Below, piece after piece: positions 1 to 7,362 of a stretch of DNA of 27,688 nucleotides. The position numbers and the translations under genes were made by a program. The notes beneath the pieces were generated by a model that had not been told where the DNA came from, did not search any database, and saw nothing but the letters and a program-made list of their open reading frames with translations. The DNA comes from JBKJTP01 sp046590195. Lineage in GTDB: Bacteria > Bacteroidota > Ignavibacteria > Palsa-1295. The stretch's first letter is position 1. Every line of letters begins with the position of its first letter. The DNA is taken from positions 1-27,688 of the forward strand of contig JBKJTP010000071.1 in NCBI GenBank assembly GCA_046590195.1, in the 5' to 3' direction.

Positions 1-62
1 GTGAGTGCAAATGCAGCAAGGGCTACGAACAGCAGCGACCGAGTAGAGTGTGGTAGGGGCAA
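1..62 (-). CDS. possible 5' end of an exported protein, running off the window
   Basis: Read on the minus strand from a TTG at 60-62, the frame stays open to the window edge and encodes about 20 residues beginning MPLPHSTRSLLFVALAAFAL. This looks like a signal peptide: a short polar start with one arginine, then a hydrophobic core. An in-frame stop lies a few codons upstream and there is no ATG, so TTG is the only usual start available. It would be transcribed divergently from the rhodanese gene. The stretch is short, and the plus strand is also open from position 1 to a TGA at 64-66, so this could instead be the tail of a plus-strand gene or non-coding. The product cannot be named. Confidence 0.3.
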   Translation of the reverse strand, partial: MPLPHSTRSLLFVALAAFAL

Positions 63-161
63 GTGATCTTGATTGCTTCAAGGGCAAACGCGGCGAAGCC
101 TGAAAGTCTTCCTCAATTGGTTGGTGAAATAAATAGGTGACTTGTAACGATAACGATTGAT

Positions 162-551
162 ATGATGAGAACAATACTATTGGTGGTGCTGCTCTTGGCT
201 GGGATCGGCTGCCAGACCACGAATGCACAGTACAGAGACATCTCTGTCTCTGAAGCGGAGACACTGTTAACACAGCCTAAAACATATCTTCTCGACGTCC
301 GTACACAGGAGGAATATGACGAAGCGCACCTAGAGGGTGCGAAGCTCATACCTGTTGGTGAGCTACAGACCAGACTCAGTGAACTCGAGGCAGAGAAGGG
401 GAAAGAGCTGATAGTCTATTGCCGCTCGGGCAGTAGAAGCGCTAACGCCAGTGAACTACTCTCAAAGCAGGGCTACAAGGTGGCGAATGTCGAAGGCGGG
501 ATCAATGCCTGGCAGTCTGCTGGTAAACCGGTGGTGACCGGTTCAAAGTGA
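162..551 (+). CDS. exported single-domain rhodanese-like sulfurtransferase
   Basis: The 129-residue product has a hydrophobic N-terminal signal segment (residues 3-16) and then one rhodanese domain (about 25-125). The active-site loop is YCRSGSRS with the catalytic cysteine at residue 87, and the DVRTQEEYDEAHLEGA segment (45-60) is typical of the fold. Single-domain rhodaneses carry sulfane sulfur on this cysteine; the acceptor here is unknown. Cys17 follows LAGIG, but the residue three before it is glycine, so a lipoprotein site is poor. Cleavage after TNA (about residue 22) by signal peptidase I is as likely. Either way the domain should face the periplasm. Two ATG codons lie side by side at 162 and 165 and no clear ribosome-binding site is seen. 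A strong terminator follows the stop, so the gene is probably monocistronic. Confidence 0.88.
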   Translation: MMRTILLVVLLLAGIGCQTTNAQYRDISVSEAETLLTQPKTYLLDVRTQEEYDEAHLEGAKLIPVGELQTRLSELEAEKGKELIVYCRSGSRSANASELLSKQGYKVANVEGGINAWQSAGKPVVTGSK

Positions 552-584
552 CGCCTATTCCAGGCACGCACTTGTATAGCGCAG

Positions 585-616
585 AAAAAGCCCTCGGTAT
601 CCGAGGGCTTTTTTTT
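585..616. terminator. bidirectional rho-independent terminator
   Basis: A GC-rich stem GCCCTCGG (590-597) pairs with CCGAGGGC (601-608) around a TAT loop. It is flanked by five A residues on the left and eight T residues on the right, which also pair and extend the stem. It lies between the convergent rhodanese gene (plus) and glutamine synthetase gene (minus), so it can end transcripts from both sides; the plus direction has the better T tract. Confidence 0.93.
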
Positions 617-634
617 GCATGACATTGGTAATGC

Positions 635-1972
635 TTAGTAGTTCTCGAGGTAACGATCTAGCTCCCACTGAGTCACAGAGAGGCGGTATGAATCCCACTC
701 TGCAGTCTTTGCTTCGATGAGCTTATCGACAGTGTAGTCACCAAGTGCCTCGCGAAGGACGCTGTTCTTATTCAGCTCCTCCAGCGCTTCGAGCAGGCTC
801 TTCGCAACTGTGGTGATGCCACGCGCTGCTGCCGTCTCGTCGGTGAATTCGAAGATGTTCTCTTCGACCGGCGCCGGTGCCTTCATCTTGTTCTCAACGC
901 CGTCAAGTCCCGTGGCGAGCATTGCAGCCATTGCCAGGTAAGGGTTTGCCATTGGATCTGGGCAACGGAGCTCTACGCGGACTGCCTTCTCGCGGCCCTC
1001 GGTGATACGAGGGATACGAATAAGCGCTGAGCGATTGCGCTGACCCCAAGCGACGTACACCGGAGCTTCGTAACCAACGACGAGTCGCTTGTACGAATTG
1101 ACCGTTGGATTCAGGATCGCGTTCATCGCCTTGATGTGCTTGAGCTGACCAGCGATGTAGCTCTTCGCGATGTCAGAAAGCTGATACTCGCCATCTGCAT
1201 CGTGGAAGAGATTCGTCTTGTTGTCCATCGTGAAGAAGGACTGGTGGACGTGCATACCCGAGCCGTTGATGCCAGCGATCGGCTTTGCCATGAAAGTACA
1301 GTGCAAGCCGTGCTGCATCGCGATCGACTTCAGCGTGTACTTCATGATCATCACGATGTCTGCGCAGCGAAGCGCATAATCGTACTTGAAGTCGATCTCG
1401 TGCTGACCAACTGCGACCTCATGGTGAAGTGCTTCAACGTCGATGCCAAGCTCCTTCAGCGCGAAGGTCATCTCCTTACGGATCTCTGTCGCGAGATCTG
1501 TTGCCTGATCGAAATAGCCCGCAGTGTCGTGCGGAAGCGGAGCGAGCTTGCCGGTTTCGTCACGCTTGAAGAGGAAGAACTCGAGCTCTGGACCTGTATT
1601 GAAGCGGTAACCAAGTGCCTCAGCGCGCTTCAACTGGCGCTTCAGGATGCCACGTGGATCGCCTTCGAATGGCGTACCATCAGGCATGTAAATATCACCG
1701 ATGATCATTGCCGTGACTGCACGTGTGTTCTTTGACCATGGGATGACCACGAAGGTATCGAGGTCTATCTTCATGTACATATCCGACTCCGAAACGCGAG
1801 CGAAGCCTTCGACTGAAGAACCGTCGAACCATACGTTAGAGTCGATCGCGTCCTCAAGCTTGGAGACCGGTATCGTGATCGCCTTCATCGCACCGAGCAG
1901 GTCGGTGAACATTACGTTGATGAACTCAACTTTTTGTTCAGCGGCTAGAGCGAGAACCTCTTTTTTTGTCAT
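635..1972 (-). CDS. glnA: type I glutamine synthetase (GSI-alpha)
   Basis: This enzyme makes glutamine from glutamate, ammonia and ATP in the cytoplasm. The 445-residue protein carries the usual GSI landmarks in order: FDGSSVEGF (49-57), the metal and substrate motif GPELEFFLF (127-135), HHEVAVGQHE (183-192), NGSGMHVHQS (236-245), NPTVNSYKRL (288-297) and NRSALIRIP (313-321). Its length matches GSI-alpha enzymes, which lack the roughly 25-residue insertion of the adenylylated GSI-beta class. The region of the adenylylation loop reads ENIFEF without tyrosine, so control by adenylylation is unlikely. Arg59, in GFARVSESDM, corresponds to the arginine that mediates glutamine feedback inhibition in Bacillus GS, so direct feedback control is plausible. 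The gene lies 58 bases downstream of an Lrp-type regulator on the same strand and may be co-transcribed with it. Confidence 0.97.
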   Translation of the reverse strand: MTKKEVLALAAEQKVEFINVMFTDLLGAMKAITIPVSKLEDAIDSNVWFDGSSVEGFARVSESDMYMKIDLDTFVVIPWSKNTRAVTAMIIGDIYMPDGTPFEGDPRGILKRQLKRAEALGYRFNTGPELEFFLFKRDETGKLAPLPHDTAGYFDQATDLATEIRKEMTFALKELGIDVEALHHEVAVGQHEIDFKYDYALRCADIVMIMKYTLKSIAMQHGLHCTFMAKPIAGINGSGMHVHQSFFTMDNKTNLFHDADGEYQLSDIAKSYIAGQLKHIKAMNAILNPTVNSYKRLVVGYEAPVYVAWGQRNRSALIRIPRITEGREKAVRVELRCPDPMANPYLAMAAMLATGLDGVENKMKAPAPVEENIFEFTDETAAARGITTVAKSLLEALEELNKNSVLREALGDYTVDKLIEAKTAEWDSYRLSVTQWELDRYLENY

Positions 1973-2030
1973 GGCACCTATCAGTTATGAATTGGATGGA
2001 GAAATACGAGTGTAAAAATCTTTCTGTGCT

Positions 2031-2570
2031 TTAGCCTTCTGCTCTTCGCTGAGCAGGATCGAGATCGGTGATCGGCAAAGCTGTAGTCTCTTTGTGTGTG
2101 CTCAGCACTACATTCGTTCGTGTGGAGCGTACTCCGGGCCAGCGCTGGATCTCCGTGAGCAGACGCTCGAGCGATGAGGTGTTCCACGTACGGACCTTCA
2201 TCATGTGCGATCCGTCGCCAGTGATCGCGTGAACCTCGAGTATCTCAGGATTTGCATCGGCGCGTGCAAGAAAATCTGCGAAGTTATTGCTCGACTCAAC
2301 GTTTGCGAAGATGAAGGCAGCAACGTCAAGTCCGAGACGCTTTGGCTCGAGCTTGCCGTGAACGCCTTCGAGAATGCCACGGTCTTCGAGCTTCCGCATA
2401 CGGTCGCTGATCGAGGGGAGCGAAAGCCCGACAGCCTCGGCAAGTTCGTTGCGCTTGGTGCGGCCCTGCTCCTGGAGCAATCGGAGGATCGTAAGGTCGA
2501 TCTGGTCCAGCCCGACGGTGTCGAGCGAAGGCTGGAGGGGATGGTCGAATTTGCGAGCAGTTTTGCCCAT
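2031..2570 (-). CDS. Lrp/AsnC family transcriptional regulator
   Basis: The 179-residue protein opens with a short polar tail, then the classic Lrp helix-turn-helix (LDQIDLTILRLLQEQGR at 21-37; NELAEAVGLSLPSISDRMRKLEDRGIL at about 41-67). A RAM ligand-binding domain covers about 84-165, including EILEVHAITGDGSHMMKV (109-126). Family members form dimers to octamers and usually sense amino acids. The gene is immediately upstream of glnA on the same strand and divergent from a threonine aldolase gene, so nitrogen or amino-acid metabolism is the probable regulon. Autoregulation from the shared divergent region (2571-2689) is likely but inferred. The C-terminal tail after about residue 165 is not conserved in the family as far as I can tell. 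Confidence 0.93.
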   Translation of the reverse strand: MGKTARKFDHPLQPSLDTVGLDQIDLTILRLLQEQGRTKRNELAEAVGLSLPSISDRMRKLEDRGILEGVHGKLEPKRLGLDVAAFIFANVESSNNFADFLARADANPEILEVHAITGDGSHMMKVRTWNTSSLERLLTEIQRWPGVRSTRTNVVLSTHKETTALPITDLDPAQRRAEG

Positions 2571-2609
2571 TACTTGCTATTCTTAAGGCCGGAAGCACTT
2601 TGGGCTTCG

Positions 2610-2617
2610 TAAATTTG
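2610..2617 (+). promoter_or_regulatory. possible Bacteroidota-type -7 promoter element
   Basis: TAAATTTG matches the TAnnTTTG -7 consensus used by Bacteroidota housekeeping sigma factors. It lies 73 bases upstream of the threonine aldolase start on the same strand. No good TTG -33 element sits at the proper spacing, so the call rests on one octamer and on an assumed lineage. Confidence 0.22.
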
Positions 2618-2642
2618 TGTCCGTGGATTCGTTAACATTACT

Positions 2643-2675
2643 AAGTAAAGCGATAGTTCTAGTTGAGCTTTACTT
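2643..2675 (+). promoter_or_regulatory. 9-bp inverted repeat before the threonine aldolase gene (operator or attenuator)
   Basis: AAGTAAAGC (2643-2651) and its exact reverse complement GCTTTACTT (2667-2675) are separated by 15 bases. On the plus strand the second arm runs into TTTTT (2674-2678), only 12 bases before the threonine aldolase ATG. It could be an RNA hairpin acting as an attenuator, or a dyad operator for the divergent Lrp-type regulator. A Shine-Dalgarno-like AGGAA follows at 2679-2683, so a hairpin here would lie right beside the ribosome-binding site. Confidence 0.4.
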
Positions 2676-2689
2676 TTTAGGAAATTTCA

Positions 2690-3721
2690 ATGATCGATCT
2701 CCGTTCTGATACCGTCACCCGGCCCAGCAAAGAAATGCGGCAGGCCATCGCTAATGCTGAGGTTGGCGATGATGTCTTCAGTGAAGACCCCACTACTAAT
2801 GAACTTGAGGCTGAGGTAGCCGATCTCCTTGGTAAAGAAGCGGCCCTATTCACACCGAGTGGCTGCATGGCCAATCAGCTTGCACTGAAGGTCCATACGC
2901 GTGAAGGAGACGAGGTGATCCTCGAAGCAGAATCACACATCTTCAATTATGAGACGACAGCCGCTAGCTATCTCTCTCGTGTACAGATCAATCCGGTTCG
3001 TGCAGCGAACAAGGGCCGACTCACACCGGAAGAGGTCGAGCCAGCCATTCGTGAGAAAGCATATTACATGCCCGTCTCGCGCCTGTTGGCAGTCGAGAAC
3101 TCTGTTAATCGTGCAGGCGGTACTGTTTATACTGTTGAGCAGATGAGCGCTCTTGCCGAGCTTGCTCGTAACAACCAGATGAGCTTCCACATGGATGGCG
3201 CACGTCTTTGGAATGCATGTGCATACTTGGGCAATGAGCCGAAGGATTTTGCTCAGCATATGGATACCGTCGCTGTCTGCTTCTCAAAGGGATTAGGCGC
3301 ACCCGCCGGAAGCACACTTGTCGGACCTAAAGATCTTATCACAGAGGCTCGTCGCCATCGCAAGATCTGGGGCGGAGGAATGCGGCAATCAGGGATACTG
3401 GCTGCGGGCGCACTGTACGCATTACGCTATAATCGCCTCCGATTGAGCGAGGATCATGAGAAGGCACAAGTATTTGCGAAGATCATTAGTGAGGGGACAC
3501 AGAAGGTGACAATTGATCTTGATGCTGTGCAGACGAACATTGTGCTGATGCAGGTGCAGGAGGGAGTTGATCTCAATGAGTTGAGCGACAACCTGAAACA
3601 GGAGGGCGTCGCAGTCTCAATGGGCGCGCGCGGAATGTTACGTGCTGTGACACATCTTGATGTGTCACTCAGTGATTGCAAGAAAGCTGCTGAGATCATC
3701 GTCACGTTCTTGAACAAATAA
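2690..3721 (+). CDS. ltaE: low-specificity L-threonine aldolase
   Basis: The 343-residue PLP enzyme begins MIDLRSDTVTRPSKEMR, the signature opening of the threonine aldolase family. It splits L-threonine or L-allo-threonine into glycine and acetaldehyde. The PLP-holding aspartate is in HMDGARLWN (Asp169), and the Schiff-base lysine is Lys200 in CFSKGLGAPAGS. The segment VGDDVFSEDPTTNELE (25-40) is also diagnostic. An AGGAA ribosome-binding site lies six bases before the ATG, one of the few clear ones in this window. The stop codon overlaps the next ATG by one base (TAATG), giving an operon with a thioesterase and an unrecognised protein. Confidence 0.95.
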   Translation: MIDLRSDTVTRPSKEMRQAIANAEVGDDVFSEDPTTNELEAEVADLLGKEAALFTPSGCMANQLALKVHTREGDEVILEAESHIFNYETTAASYLSRVQINPVRAANKGRLTPEEVEPAIREKAYYMPVSRLLAVENSVNRAGGTVYTVEQMSALAELARNNQMSFHMDGARLWNACAYLGNEPKDFAQHMDTVAVCFSKGLGAPAGSTLVGPKDLITEARRHRKIWGGGMRQSGILAAGALYALRYNRLRLSEDHEKAQVFAKIISEGTQKVTIDLDAVQTNIVLMQVQEGVDLNELSDNLKQEGVAVSMGARGMLRAVTHLDVSLSDCKKAAEIIVTFLNK

Positions 3722-4188
3722 TGCAGCCACGCCTCAGCGACTCGCAATTTCATCACTCGTTCCACTATCGCGTTCGCTCGCATGAGTGCGATAGACAGGG
3801 GGTGGTTCACAACGCTCGCTATCTTGAGATACTAGAGATCGCTCGGATCGAGTTCTGCCGAGACGTACTGCAGATTCCCATTGATCCCTGGACGTTTGCG
3901 AAGCATCACAAGTTCTTCTTCGTTCGCAACGCGCTCGATTACTTCTCACCTGCGATGTTCGATGAAGAGCTGACTGTTTGGACACGCGTCTCGAAGATCG
4001 GGCGCACGAGCGTCACGATGGAGCAGATCATTAATTCACCACTCGACGGCCGACGCGTGGTCGAGTGTGAGGCAGTTATGGTGTCTGTCGATCCCGATAC
4101 GAACACACCGATCGAGCTAACTCAGGATCTCAAAGACAGAGTGCGTGCTCAGGATGGCTACGACGATATTCCTCCTATTGCAACATGA
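3721..4188 (+). CDS. hot-dog-fold acyl-CoA thioesterase (YbgC/FadM/4HBT family)
   Basis: The 155-residue protein has the 4-hydroxybenzoyl-CoA thioesterase signature HECDRQGVVHNARYLEILE (about 21-39). Asp24 takes the place of the catalytic acid in the D-x-x-G-V-V-H-x-x-x-Y pattern. Enzymes of this family hydrolyse acyl-CoA or acyl-ACP thioesters as dimers or tetramers in the cytoplasm; substrate cannot be read from sequence. There is no signal peptide. The gene begins on the last base of the aldolase stop codon, and its own TGA overlaps the next ATG (ATGA), so the three genes are probably translated as one unit. Confidence 0.87.
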   Translation: MQPRLSDSQFHHSFHYRVRSHECDRQGVVHNARYLEILEIARIEFCRDVLQIPIDPWTFAKHHKFFFVRNALDYFSPAMFDEELTVWTRVSKIGRTSVTMEQIINSPLDGRRVVECEAVMVSVDPDTNTPIELTQDLKDRVRAQDGYDDIPPIAT

Positions 4189-4931
4189 TGAATTTACTCG
4201 TTCTTCCTTTCGCCGTTATCCAGCAAGATGAAGTTGCTGCAAAGCTCTCTCGCCAGCTTCCACGCATGATCGGATCTGAGATCGAGAATGCGATCGGCGC
4301 GCGGTTGAAGGCGCGATATCTCTCTTCACGTGGAACAGATATTACGGGAAAGTCAGGCTTAGTGGCATCGATGGAATTGCCGAGTCCAGGCGACCTCGAG
4401 ACAGTCACGCGCATGTATGGCGGCGATCTTGTGCTGACAGGGAAGTTCGGACTTAGTGATCGCGAGATCCTGATCGAAGGGCGGTATTATGACACCGCAA
4501 AGAAGGCGGAGGTCTATGCCAAGCGCTTCGAGACCTATCCGACGTACTACTTCGACGCAGTCGAGGAGATCAAGCTGCGTGCGACCCAGCTGCTGAACAT
4601 TGAGTTGAGCGATGACGAGCGCGTTGCGCTCTTCTCGCGAGCGACAGATAGTTGGCAGGCCTATCTCTATTACTTGCTCGCCGAGGATGAACGCTATGCG
4701 CTGACTCTAGGCATTCCACCTCAGGATCACAAGGGTGCGATCACACTTTATCAAGAGGCGGTGAAGACGGATCCGACTTTCATTGCAGCGAAGCGAGGAC
4801 TCGAACATTTACTCGTGTTGCTGATTGAGAATAATATCATCTCCCAAACACATCTGGAGGTGATGATCAAGGACCTCGGCGAATTCGTAACGCCTGAATT
4901 TACGCAAGCTATTGATGATCTCCTTCATTGA
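4185..4931 (+). CDS. hypothetical protein with a TolB-N-like region and one TPR-like helix pair
   Basis: I do not recognise this 248-residue protein as a named family. Residues 1-12 (MMNLLVLPFAVI) and 80-115 (GDLVLTGKF..., EILIEGRYYDTAKKAEVY) resemble the alpha/beta domain often found before TPR repeats in sensory proteins, in which a 'does this score exist / how is it displayed' type pattern LxLxGxx...I.....D recurs. Residues 183-216 (KGAITLYQEAVKTDPTFIAA...) look like a single TPR unit. There is no signal peptide or membrane segment, so it should be cytoplasmic. ATG at 4185 overlaps the thioesterase stop by four bases; a second ATG follows at 4188. Its coupling to ltaE and the thioesterase is the only functional hint. 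Confidence 0.72.
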   Translation: MMNLLVLPFAVIQQDEVAAKLSRQLPRMIGSEIENAIGARLKARYLSSRGTDITGKSGLVASMELPSPGDLETVTRMYGGDLVLTGKFGLSDREILIEGRYYDTAKKAEVYAKRFETYPTYYFDAVEEIKLRATQLLNIELSDDERVALFSRATDSWQAYLYYLLAEDERYALTLGIPPQDHKGAITLYQEAVKTDPTFIAAKRGLEHLLVLLIENNIISQTHLEVMIKDLGEFVTPEFTQAIDDLLH

Positions 4932-4934
4932 GAA

Positions 4935-5005
4935 GTGTGGTAGTAGGCTTTAGCCTACTACACTTGAAAAACAGTAGTAGGCTAGGCTAAAGCCTACTAC
5001 CACAC
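4935..5005. repeat. nested palindromic repeat (REPIN-like) between convergent genes
   Basis: Arm 4935-4955 and arm 4985-5005 are perfect 21-base reverse complements. Each half is also palindromic on its own: GTAGTAGGCT-TT-AGCCTACTAC spans 4940-4961, and GTAGTAGGCT (4974-4983) pairs with AGCCTACTAC (4991-5000). The pairing continues inward through TACTAC (4956-4961) with GTAGTA (4974-4979), skipping a five-base GGCTA-type duplication at 4980-4984. Two inverted copies of one palindrome around a short A-rich spacer is the architecture of REP doublets. Its place between the 3' ends of a plus and a minus operon means it may also stop or stabilise both transcripts, though it lacks a good T tract. 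Confidence 0.85.
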
Positions 5006-5008
5006 TGC

Positions 5009-6292
5009 TTAGAGCATAGCGAGTGCCTTGCGCTGCGCCTCAAGCGTGTGCTCGATATCTGCATCCGAATGCGCAATGCTGACGAACATCGCTTCGTATT
5101 GTGCCGGCGCGAGATAGACGCCTTGGTCCAGCATCGAATGGAAGTACTTCCCATACCGAGTGGTGTCTGAAGATGTGGCGCTAGCATAATCTACGACATC
5201 CTGATCCGTGAAGAACATGCAGAGCATTGACCCCACACGCGTAAAGGATGCAGGAATCCCTGACGCCGAAACATTCTTCCGCATCTCACCCTCGAGATAA
5301 CGCGACACGGCCTCGAGCTTTGGATAGGGATCCTCAAGCTTCAAGAAATGCAGTGTTGCAATGCCTGCAACCATCGCTAAAGGATTGCCACTCAACGTCC
5401 CAGCTTGATAGACCGGGCCAAGTGGGGAAAGCCTCGACATGATCTCTCTCTTCCCACCGAATGCGCCAACGGGAAGTCCGCCGCCGATGATCTTGCCAAG
5501 ACACGTGAGATCAGGTGTGATACCATGAAGCTTCTGCGCGCCGCCAAGGGCAACACGGAAGCCAGTCATCACTTCGTCGTAAATCAGGACGATGCCATTG
5601 GCATCGCAAAGACGACGCAGACCCTTATAGAATTCTTCGGTTGCTGGTACAACACCCATGTTTCCAGCGATAGGCTCGAGAATGATCGCTGCAACATTAT
5701 CGGAATTCGCAGTTATCAACTCCTCGACACTTGCAAGATCGTTGTAGCTTGCATTCAGCGTGTCTTCGGCCGTACCTTTTGTGACCCCGGGAGAGCTTGG
5801 CTGACCTAGCGTCAGCGCACCCGATCCCGCCTTGATCAAAAAGCTATCGCCATGACCATGGTAGCAGCCTTCAAACTTGATGATCTTCTCGCGACCAGTA
5901 TATCCCCGCGCAAGCCGAATGGCGGACATCGTCGCTTCCGTGCCACTCGAGACCATGCGTACCATCTCGATCGATGGCACAAGCTCTTTGACAAGCTCAG
6001 CTAGCTCGATCTCTAGTTCAGTTGGTGCACCAAAGCTTGTAGCGATCTTTGCCTGATCGGTTAACGCCTCAACGATAGCAGGGTGGGAGTGACCAAGAAT
6101 GAACGGTCCCCATGATCCAACGTAATCGATGTAGCGATTGCCGTCTGCATCCCACATGTATGCGCCCTCGCCGCGCGCCATGAAAATGGGAGTGCCCCCG
6201 ACCGAGCGGAAAGCCCGCACTGGAGAATTCACACCACCGGGGATCGACTTTTGCGCGCGCTCGAAAAGCTCATTGCTCTTACTATAATTCAT
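5009..6292 (-). CDS. hemL: glutamate-1-semialdehyde 2,1-aminomutase
   Basis: HemL moves the amino group of glutamate-1-semialdehyde to form 5-aminolevulinate, the second step of the C5 heme route, using PLP. From the ATG at 6290-6292 the protein has 427 residues. It shows SIPGGVNSPVRAF (16-28), SSGTEATMSAIRLARG (115-130), YHGHGDSFL (144-152), IYDEVMTGFR (237-246) and the PLP lysine Lys267 in LGKIIGGGLPVGAFGG. A TTG one codon upstream (6293-6295) could also serve as start, but the ATG overlaps the hemB stop by one base (TGATG), the pattern used elsewhere in this operon. It is the last gene of the heme operon; a palindromic repeat follows four bases after its stop. Confidence 0.97.
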   Translation of the reverse strand: MNYSKSNELFERAQKSIPGGVNSPVRAFRSVGGTPIFMARGEGAYMWDADGNRYIDYVGSWGPFILGHSHPAIVEALTDQAKIATSFGAPTELEIELAELVKELVPSIEMVRMVSSGTEATMSAIRLARGYTGREKIIKFEGCYHGHGDSFLIKAGSGALTLGQPSSPGVTKGTAEDTLNASYNDLASVEELITANSDNVAAIILEPIAGNMGVVPATEEFYKGLRRLCDANGIVLIYDEVMTGFRVALGGAQKLHGITPDLTCLGKIIGGGLPVGAFGGKREIMSRLSPLGPVYQAGTLSGNPLAMVAGIATLHFLKLEDPYPKLEAVSRYLEGEMRKNVSASGIPASFTRVGSMLCMFFTDQDVVDYASATSSDTTRYGKYFHSMLDQGVYLAPAQYEAMFVSIAHSDADIEHTLEAQRKALAML

Positions 6293-7359
6293 CAAATTCT
6301 CTTTGCTGCTTCCAGTGCGTAATACGTAAGAATGATCGATGCTCCGGCTCGCTTGATCGCGGTGAGTGATTCCATCATCACACGCTCTTCGTCGATCCAG
6401 CCGTTTGCTGCTGCTGCCTTGATCATCGCGTATTCGCCACTAACCTGATACGCCGCTGTCGGAACTTCGAACTTCTCCTTCACGCGGCGAATGATATCAA
6501 GCGATGGCAGCGCCGGCTTGACCATCACGATATCCGCACCTTCGTCGAGGTCACGTTGCACGACGCGCATCGCTTCGTCGCTGTTTGCCGGATCCATCTG
6601 ATGCGAGCGGCGGTCGCCGAAGGTCGGGGTGGAATTAGCAGCCTCACGGAATGGCCCATAGAAACCTGATGCATACTTCGCTGAGTATGACATGATCGGC
6701 AGATTCTCATGCCCCGACATATCGAGTGCCTCGCGGATCGCGCCGATTCGTCCATCCATCATATCGCTTGGTGCAATGAGATCTGCACCTGCCTCTGCAT
6801 GCGAAAGTGCCATCTGCACGAGATGCTCGACGGTCGCGTCGTTCATGATCTCGTAGCCACTACCACGCTCTTCGATTATGCCACAGTGTCCACTCTCGGT
6901 ATATTCGCAGAGGCAGACATCGGTAACGACGAGCAGATTATCAAAACGTTCTTTGATCTTAGAGACAGCTTCCTGCACAACACCCTCTTCGTTGTATGCC
7001 TCGTGTCCGTGCGCATCCTTATGTTCAGGAATGCCGAAGAGGATGATGCCACCAAGATTCGCATTCGCAGCCTTCTCGCACTCAGCAAGGATGCCATCCA
7101 TGCCGAGCTGAAATACTCCCGGCATCGACGAGATCTCTTTCTTGAAGTTCGCTTTGCCTTCGACGACGAAGAGCGGAAGGATGAAGTCGGAGGCATGCAG
7201 GTGCGTCTCGCGAACGAGGCGGCGCATTGGCTCGGTCATCCGCGTGCGGCGCGTTCGGCTTTGCGCTGGAATCACGAGCTCGCCGAGATTCTCATGATCG
7301 TGATCATGAGAGTGACCGTTTTGCGAGTGATCGTGCGAATGATTGTTGTCGTGGGCCAT
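6292..7359 (-). CDS. hemB: porphobilinogen synthase (zinc type) with His-rich N-terminal tail
   Basis: HemB condenses two 5-aminolevulinate molecules to porphobilinogen. The 355-residue protein has the catalytic zinc cluster DVCLCEYTESGHCG with Cys149, Cys151 and Cys159, so it belongs to the zinc-dependent class. The active-site lysines are Lys228 (SYSAKYASGFYGPFREA) and the Schiff-base Lys281 (MVKPALPSLD). The odd part is the N-terminus: residues 1-23 contain eight histidines alternating with Asp, Asn and Ser (HDNNHSHDH, GHSHDHDHE). The family core begins around RTRRTRMTEPMRRLVRET (35-52), and the next ATG (residue 41) would cut into this conserved part, so the tail is probably translated. 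The gene starts three bases after hemG and overlaps hemL. Confidence 0.97.
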   Translation of the reverse strand: MAHDNNHSHDHSQNGHSHDHDHENLGELVIPAQSRTRRTRMTEPMRRLVRETHLHASDFILPLFVVEGKANFKKEISSMPGVFQLGMDGILAECEKAANANLGGIILFGIPEHKDAHGHEAYNEEGVVQEAVSKIKERFDNLLVVTDVCLCEYTESGHCGIIEERGSGYEIMNDATVEHLVQMALSHAEAGADLIAPSDMMDGRIGAIREALDMSGHENLPIMSYSAKYASGFYGPFREAANSTPTFGDRRSHQMDPANSDEAMRVVQRDLDEGADIVMVKPALPSLDIIRRVKEKFEVPTAAYQVSGEYAMIKAAAANGWIDEERVMMESLTAIKRAGASIILTYYALEAAKRI

Positions 7360-7362
7360 AGT

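Noticed and set aside
195..215. Lipoprotein signal (LAGIGC) in the rhodanese protein
   Set aside because: The residue three before the cysteine is glycine instead of Leu/Val/Ile, so a lipobox is not supported; a signal peptidase I site is as good.
1136..1735. 199-residue plus-strand open frame
   Set aside because: Fully antisense to glnA, which has every family motif in the other strand.
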